From NCBI GenBank assembly GCA_018398765.1, contig JAHBMJ010004883.1:7462-71461 (forward strand): a DNA stretch of 64,000 nucleotides. The letters run 5' to 3'. Source of the stretch: Chromera velia (lineage: Eukaryota > Sar > Chromeraceae). Position 1 is the stretch's first letter, and the number at the start of each line of letters is the position of its first letter. The notes below the pieces were generated by a model. It was not told where the DNA came from. It made no database searches and saw only the letters and a program-made list of their open reading frames with translations. Below are positions 57,421 through 64,000 of the stretch, in pieces. A program made the position numbers and the translations under genes.

Positions 57421-58182
57421 TTATATGGCGCGCGCAGCGCACAATTCATTAGAGTGATTTTACGGACCAATTTGGCCCCGGAAAACGAAGCGGGGGGCAC
57501 TTACAAAACAAAAATACCCCAGTCCATATGCATGCACGCTAGTCTTTCGCCAAAAACCCGGCCCCGAAAGGCTGGATTTGCGCTATGCGTGCGTCAGATG
57601 GCCGGGTTTCAGATCTGCTCAACCCTGGGCTTTTTTCCCGCGGGGGGGGGGGTTTTCCGCGCTGCTTTTTTCCCGCGGGNNNNGGGGGTCGGCGCTACCG
57701 GCCAGCACCATGCATGGCCGGCGTGCGTCAATCGTGCGGTTCTCATTTTTCTTGCTTTCCGGGGCCGTTCGCAAGCTTGCTTGCGTCAGATTACGTACGT
57801 ACACGAGAGTCTGCATGAATGTATTGATGAGATTTGCGATGCATGCGCATGCATGCAATATTGCATGTACATATGACATACATATATATGACGATCAACA
57901 GCTATATATATAGGTGATCTTCGATCTGGAAGAGGGTCGAAGAAAAACACTCATGTGTTTGCAGGTGGAAAGAACGCGGAACCTTTCCACTAATTGGATT
58001 GAATGGGCAGAGCGACCGTACGAGCAACTGTGACGAAGTCGTCTTTCTCTACTGAAATTTGAAGCAACACTCGAAAACTTGTGTTCTCTCCGATCACTGC
58101 AGACACGCCCGCAGGCAAACAACCTAAATTTGGTTGCGTTTACATCAATAATTCATTTTGTTAGAAATTTTCTCGAGCGAAG
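57421..58182. promoter_or_regulatory. Upstream region of the kinase gene, with a dispersed repeat copy, a 4-N gap and TGCATGCA motifs
   Basis: 57476-57510 is a second strong copy of the GTAAGT-bearing repeat. 57620-57680 has a duplicated TTTTTTCCCGCGGG segment with a long G run. A gap of four N is at 57680-57683. GCATGCGCATGCATGC lies at about 57838-57857, some 330 bp before the kinase ATG. Confidence 0.4.
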
Positions 58183-60616
58183 ATGTGGGCGCTGCTCGTC
58201 TTTGCTTGCCTCTCTTCGATCATTGTTTCTCAAGGAGTGCGTCTTGGTCCGTCTCTCTTGACGAAGCGAAGCAGCAGTCTATCAGCGCTTCAATTTGAAG
58301 AGACAAAGGCCGATGAGTCAAGTGAAGAGTGTGTTTCTCAGTGCTCGTGCCAGATTCAGGGACTGCTGGGGGCTGGTGCTTGGGGAGCTGTTCTCAAACA
58401 GAAAGATCCGGATGGAGATTTGTCAGTCTTTCGAATCCTTCCTTACATGCGTGACTTATTACCAGTATATGCATATATCAGTATATGTCTATTCTCGCAC
58501 CACCGCTCTCCACTATTCTCCCACCACCGCTTATGTCCAGCAAGCAGCTATTGTCACGTGATTTCACTCCTGAAGGAATTGACAGTGAAAGTAAATGAGG
58601 CTGGAAAACCCCGAAACGTCCGCACGCCTATTAAGAACAACCTGCTTTGACGTGAAGTCATCAGCAATCGAGTGCAAGAAGAAGTTTTTTCTCAAACGTC
58701 CTGCTTTTGTCTGTTTTGCAGGAGTGCTGCCTCGTCCCATTTGTTTTTCGCTCCAGACACTTTTTGAAAACCCCCTCTCCTTGCTCTTGTATATATATTC
58801 CGTGTGCGTATGTGCGTGCAGCATTGCACTGAAAGTCCAACTCGGGGGAACGACGGCAGCCAAAAGGGAATTCTTCGTGCTCCAGCACCTGAAGGAGAGC
58901 AAGGACAGATACGGAAAGATCTTTCCCTTCATAGTCTCCCTCCTCAATGATGACTCCTCCTGTCCTGACAAGGTCGGAGCAGATAGACAGACGGAGAAGC
59001 GGACATACAATAGACAGGCAGACAAGAAGACAGGCACCTAAAAAGACTGGGAGACACAGGAAATGCATTAGACTGAAGGGCAGGCAGGAAGTCACGTTGA
59101 TTGACAGACAGACACAGCAGGACAGTCAAGCAGGCGGGACCGACAAAACCACTCTCCCTTTCCTCCTTGTCCGAGAGAGAAACAGAACCGCCGCTGTCGA
59201 GCACAAAAAGCGCCTGTCCATTTTTCTTTCTGCGCACAATCCTGTGTACTTGTGGGATGCTCTGCATGCTTGTAGTTCTCTGTTAATTGTGCCGCCGTGG
59301 TTTTGGCATCCAAGTTGATTCATATTCATTTACTCATATTCATATGCGCGTTGAAATTCATACGCTCCCTAGCTCCCTCCCCCCCCCCCTCCCATCCAAC
59401 GGACCTAGACGGACAAGTAAGGTAGAGCATCAGAAAGTTCGTACATCAACTAGCATACGTGTTTGCTTGCTTGACTTCTTGCCATGCACATGCATGGATG
59501 CAGGTGAGATCCTACATGGACAGAGAAGGGTACTTGGGGCAGTGGGAGAAGAGAATGAAAAGAGACGGCGTGCGGATGGATGCAGACGGCAGAGTTCCCC
59601 TCGTGTGCATTGCCATCGGGTTTGCCTCAGGAGGGGATCTCGAGGCATTCCTGGACGATCCCCGACTGAAGGAAACACCCAAAATCCCTAAAGCTCTGCC
59701 CACTCCAAGTGGACCCTCCAGCAGACCCACCTTGCAGAAGTGGCTGATGCAGTCTCTGGCAGGACTCCACTTTCTGGGAGAGGAGGGATACGTCAACTTG
59801 GATATCAAGGAAGCCAACATTCTACTGGACTCCCACATGAACGCGATGATTGCAGACTTTGGGTTGACTCTGCGGACAGAGGAACAGAGGGGAAAATGCA
59901 CCGGTAAGCGCAGAACCGTGAAGGTCTACCCGGCTTCATGTTTGCAGTCAGGAAGTACAATTCTTAGAGACGATGATGATTGGGCTTAGGCCCCTCTAAC
60001 AAAAACGACCACAAAGTAAAATATAGTGTTTAAAAAAAAAAAAAAAATCTTTATTGTCTCTTTGCATGTGGTCTCGTGGTCCCAACAAGGAAGGAAGGAA
60101 GAAATGAATGAGCGAATGCCTGAACAAATGAATGAAGAAATGTCGGAACGAATGAACAAAAAGAAAAAACACTTATGGCTTCAAAATCAGGTGACTGCAT
60201 GCTTTCTTTGCAGGCTCCTCTCTGTATCGAGCTCCAGAAGTGTGGAGTGCCTGCATGGGCCCAGCGCTGAAGAAGGTGGCCGGACGGATGCCCGGTGTCC
60301 CCGATGAGAAGGCCGACATCTGGTCTCTCGCGATTGCCTTCTTCCGACTTTGTGGCGGAGGGCACCCGTTCTTCCCCAAGGGCGCGCCTGGAACCCCCCA
60401 GATGTACAGGGAGGCCGTGATGTCTGACCAGATTTTCTGGAACCCCTCAAACGGAAAGGAACCAGAGGATCAGAACGCGTACCTGGTCGGTTTATTTATT
60501 AATGTAGTAACGTTCGGTGGGGGAAAAGTCTGCATGCATGTGGGAGCATCTGTGTCGTGGCATGCTTGTGACTCTCTATGTCTTCCTCCTGCCTCCCTGC
60601 CTGCCGACTTCTGCCT

Positions 60617-60667
<51 letters not shown>

Positions 60668-61559
60668 CTTGTGTGACAGCCTCTCTTTTTAATGCTTTGT
60701 TATGCCGTGGATCAGACACTTATATGCGTGCAGAGGTTCCTTCCTTCCGTTCTGCCACTCAGCCCGGCCAGCATTAAAGAAAAAATGTTTGATGAAGCGT
60801 TTTGATCACTTCGTCCTCGGTGTATGTCCGGATGCACGGATACATAAGTAAATCGACTGCTTTTGGGATTTCTTTGGCTTTGCAGAACGGCCCACAGGCA
60901 GCCGCGGCGCTTCCCCACTGCCGAAATTGGGTCACGGACTCTGGAGAGACGAGAGAAACCCTCGCACTGTCAGTCTATCCATGTGCATCCATCCTTGTGT
61001 CTGTCTGTGTGTCTTCTTTTCAATGCGTATGCTCTCTCTCTCACATACCCACACTCAAACGGCTCTGAGTCCATTGAGCCACCGAGGCAGCAGACCGTCC
61101 TTTGGGCCTGAGGCCACAGAGAAGAATTCAAAGAAGCAAAAGAAAACAGAAACAAAAGAACCGGGAAGGACGAGAAAGAGAAAAGACATTTGAGCGTCAG
61201 GAACTCGAAGGATTGAACGAAGTCAAATCCCTCCTTAGTTCCTCTATTTTGCGGGCAATCATCTGATCACCCATCCATATGTTTGTGATATTCTGTTCGT
61301 CCAATTGATGCTGCATGGCTGCAGAGAGGTCTTTTCCAAAATGCTGGAGAAGGACGAAACGAAGCGAGAGGGGGCAAAAGGCATTCTGGAGTTCTTAGGA
61401 GCGAGTCCGGCGTCTCTCTACTGTGAGGCGTTACCGGACGAGGAGTCGCCACAGTGCGCAAACGTGAAACAGATGCTTCAGCAAGCTCCCGCCCTAGGGG
61501 GGGCCGTGCCTAAACAGTGTGAAAAGCAAATGGCAGAACTGTGCAAGCCGCCAAGCTGA
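58183..61559 (+). CDS. Secreted-type protein kinase (signal peptide, cysteine-rich ends; ROP-kinase-like)
   Basis: Exons 58183-58421, 58822-58972, 59504-59903, 60214-60478, 61325-61559 join in phase, giving 429 residues. Residues 1-18 (MWALLVFACLSSIIVSQG) form a signal peptide with no second membrane helix, so the kinase should enter the secretory path. Kinase motifs are complete: G-loop LLGAGAWGAV (61-70), Lys84 in FIALK, catalytic Asp230 and Asn235 in YVNLDIKEANILL, DFG at 248-250, APE at 270-272, DEKADIWSLAIAF. The usual H-R-D is N-L-D. Cysteines before the domain (ECVSQCSC) and four in the 50-residue tail suggest disulphides. Secreted kinases with altered H-R-D are typical of apicomplexan rhoptry kinases; the relation is inference. 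A GTCGGT at 60486 is an alternative donor but breaks the phase. Confidence 0.8.
60605..60668 (+). repeat. (CTGT)n microsatellite in kinase intron 4
   Basis: About 15 CTGT units with one TTGT interruption. Confidence 0.9.
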
Positions 61560-62480
61560 CCTGTAAACCCCGTCTTTGCAAATGGTACAGAACATACACG
61601 TCAGTCTGTACATATATACCTTGAGCAGGCTCAGAGCAGCGTAAATAAAGCGTAGATGGAAGCCTCACAAGCCTAGTCACAGCTAGAGTCACAGGTTGCC
61701 AATTTAGCAGCCAATACCAATGATACGTTTCCAACGTTTTTTCAATGAAATGTCATCGTATGACCACTAGTAGACGATGAACCAACTTTAAATTGAATGG
61801 TAATATCATAAAAAAAAAAAATGAATGAATGAATGAACGAATTAATCCCTATAAGCCGTCGGAACCTATAGCTCCTGACAGTCCTAGTGATAGTACACGT
61901 CGATGTTTATGTGAGTGTCTTTCAAGATCCTTACCCTAGTGTAGGCCCTAGTACATCAAGAGACGATAAGATATGATATAAGCTCTAGGATAAGCTAAAA
62001 CAAGACCGTGACTTAATTCAATGGAGTATTGAATATACTTAAATTAACAGCAAAGCTGATTTACAAGCAGAAAATGGAACGACTCAAATGAGAAAGAACA
62101 ACTTAAAGTAAAAAGTGAAAAAGTAATTATCTTTTACAAATAATGGATCAATTTATACATTCAAGAGTTTTAATTACTAAAAGGATCGATCAATTAAAGA
62201 TTTAATTTTTAATTTGGAAAAATGCCAGTGAAATTCAAAAATGAACAAAACTTATACTAAAAGTGGTATAATAGAAACTGTTGTGGCGGACAGTGCCTCA
62301 TACACATTTTTTTAATATTAAATTTTTTGATGTTATATGTAAATATACTAGCTAGACTAAACTAATGCTAGCTGGGTTTAATATGCTGGGTCTTACTCTG
62401 GTAATGAATATCGATTTTATATATTGATACAGACATATACAGAGTTATTATAAGGTTTGCAAATGATGAAGTCTGAATGG
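61560..62480. other. AT-rich, CTAG-rich island at a convergent gene junction
   Basis: Follows the kinase stop. Strongly AT-rich from about 61730, with CTAG at about 61672, 61682, 61763, 61884, 61934, 61947, 61984, 62346, 62350 and 62368. AATAAA at 61640-61646 could be the kinase polyadenylation signal. No gene. Confidence 0.6.
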
Positions 62481-63722
62481 GTTCGAGCTTTCAAATGGTA
62501 TACATTTCGTCTATGTATTGCGTCTATATCACCAAGCATATCAACTTTTCGGTTAAATTATTGTTGCTGATCCGGTTGCGCGTCTTGATCCATGCCAGGA
62601 ACTTGGCCGGCTCAACAAGGGATAGGCAACTCGTTCAGTGCGCTGGAAAGTCACTGCTTCACCAGCACAGCCACCCAGCCAGCTAGGGGTTTACGAGCGG
62701 CCCGAAGGCTACTGGTGCAGTCTGCATAAGGAGTTTTTGCATCTCCTCTTTTCGGGGTCCGAAGGTCGCCTTCGGTTTTTCACTCCTGCATTCGTTGACG
62801 TTCAGGGGGGAAACAGCGAAGTGAACACACGTGCTACTTCTGGGTCCATCTCAGACGACGCAGGACGGATTCGAAAAGGCAACACCGAAAAAAAGGCAAG
62901 AAACCCCCAGCGTGCTCACGTGAGCCATAGCGTCAGACAGCTTACAGGGAGGAACAACGAGAGGAAAATCGAAAAAGAACAGTCAGACGGAAAGAGGGAC
63001 ACCACGCAAAAGTGTGACCGCAGAACACCGCTCAGGTGGAGGGACACCCCCCCGAAGCAATATGGACGTATGGAGAGACAGAAAAGCAGACCGACATACA
63101 AACACAGGAGCGCACCCAGATAGAGAGAGGCAGATGGACAGGTGGAGACCAATGCACCCCCCCGTCCACGCGACAAAAAAAGAGTGGAGAACGTCCATGG
63201 CTTCATTTATTCCATCCATGCGAATAACGCAGGCGGAAATCGGAGAGCAGAGAACAGATGCACTGAGAGAGAAAGGAGGCGAGAAAAGAAGCCACAGCCG
63301 CTTGATAGCAACCAAAAGAAAGAAAGAAAGAAAGAAAGAAAAAAAGACAAGGAGTAAGTACACTGCCTCCTTGTCTGTCTGTCTGACCGACCATTTGGTG
63401 TCGCGAAGTCCTGACACAAGGTCTCCTGAGGGATCAAAGGAAGGAATTTATTGATTGGATTTGGGGGAGGGGGGGGGGAGAAGACATGAGATGATTCTCT
63501 ATGTGGAGCGAGAAGGAGCAAATTGCACAGTCGACCTCTGACCATCGTGCTTCCATTCCTTCGTTTCTTTTTTGTGAGAGAATGCATGCATCGTAAATGA
63601 AGGAAAAAGTGAACCAGGGACAGACCGGTAAAAGAAGGGGGGGAATTCAGGGTAGAAGAAGGGAACGGAAAAAGAAAATGGAGGAAGCACAAGAACACGC
63701 AAAGCTTGGATCAGCTTTCCTC

Positions 63723-63762
<40 letters not shown>

Positions 63763-63795
63763 CCCCCCCCCCCACACACACACACACCTACCTAC
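62481..63795. other. No supported gene; probable 3' part of a minus-strand gene
   Basis: Composition returns to normal. Many overlapping frames are open on both strands, but none has convincing coding character or phase-consistent junctions. Contains (GAAA)n at about 63318-63345 and, at 63728-63786, (CT)n-(C)n-(CA)n. It probably holds introns and the last exons of the gene whose exon lies at 63796-63877. Confidence 0.35.
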
Positions 63796-63877
63796 CTTCT
63801 GTCAGGGACCCGCTGAATTTTCCGAAGATGTTGTAAGTCAGCTTGGCCACTGTCGGATTCAGAGCCTCCTTTGTCAC
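63796..63877 (-). CDS. Internal exon of an unidentified gene running off the right edge
   Basis: An 82-nt exon between a TTTCTGCAG acceptor and a GTAGGT donor, phase 0 in and 1 out. It encodes 27 residues beginning VTKEALNPTVAKLTYNIFGK. The protein is not recognised. Its neighbouring exons lie beyond 63877 on the right and in 62.5-63.7 kb on the left. Confidence 0.5.
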
Positions 63878-64000
63878 CTGCAGAAAGACAGATAGATATA
63901 GAGAGAGATAGATGCATATACACACAAATAGACAGAGAAGAAGACTTCACGCTGCCAAGAAAAAAGAGAATGGGATGCCGCCATGAATGCATCCAGCATC

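Noticed and set aside
62484-62500. tRNA B-box-like GGGTTCGAG
   Set aside because: No matching A box or cloverleaf around it.

Overview
The window is nuclear DNA from an intron-rich eukaryote. Every gene but one is split into many small exons. Junctions mostly read T/C-GCAG at the acceptor and GTCAGT, GTCCGT, GTTCGT or GTGAGT at the donor. Introns are loaded with (CT)n(GT)n, (GAAA)n and similar microsatellites, and TGCATGCA palindromes recur. Gene content (plant-type lipoate ligase, secreted ROP-like kinase, HU-domain CCDC81-like protein, ethylene-receptor-like membrane domain) fits an alveolate alga. My best guess is a chromerid such as Chromera velia; this is inference from style and content, not a database match.

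Layout, left to right. An amino-acid-transporter 5' exon (-, 276-480, running off the left edge) is followed by a nine-exon gene of unknown function with a SAM-like start (-, 1276-5077). Then come a lipoate-protein ligase A gene (+, from 5652), a 21+ exon NLR-like NACHT-ankyrin gene (-, 11968-22462), and an unknown gene with a triplicated exon cassette (-, about 23005-26971). Next are a nine-exon unknown gene (+, 28061-29880), a CCDC81-like HU-domain gene (-, about 31046-35974, holding an assembly gap), and a 16-exon gene whose N-terminus matches the copper/ethylene-binding membrane domain of plant ethylene receptors (+, 36762-46041). An intronless HNH nuclease gene with seven zinc-knuckle-like repeats (-, 47166-48524) precedes a 7-kb repeat domain (about 48.95-56.22 kb). 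The window ends with a secreted protein kinase gene (+, 58183-61559) and an exon of a gene (-) running off the right edge.

Genes alternate in divergent and convergent pairs. The divergent gaps are 0.6-1.1 kb and probably hold two-way promoters. All four convergent junctions carry an AT-rich, CTAG-rich island of roughly 0.8-1.1 kb with no gene. One further island lies between the repeat domain and the kinase gene.

Exon models were built by hand from reading frame, splice motifs and phase. In the SAM-like, NACHT-ankyrin, 28-kb unknown, ethylene-receptor-like and kinase genes every proposed exon joins in phase from start to stop. The 3' end of the lipoate ligase gene, several exons of the 23-27 kb gene, and the centre of the CCDC81-like gene are unresolved. 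The neighbours show no obvious shared pathway; this looks like an ordinary mosaic eukaryotic neighbourhood with one large satellite block.
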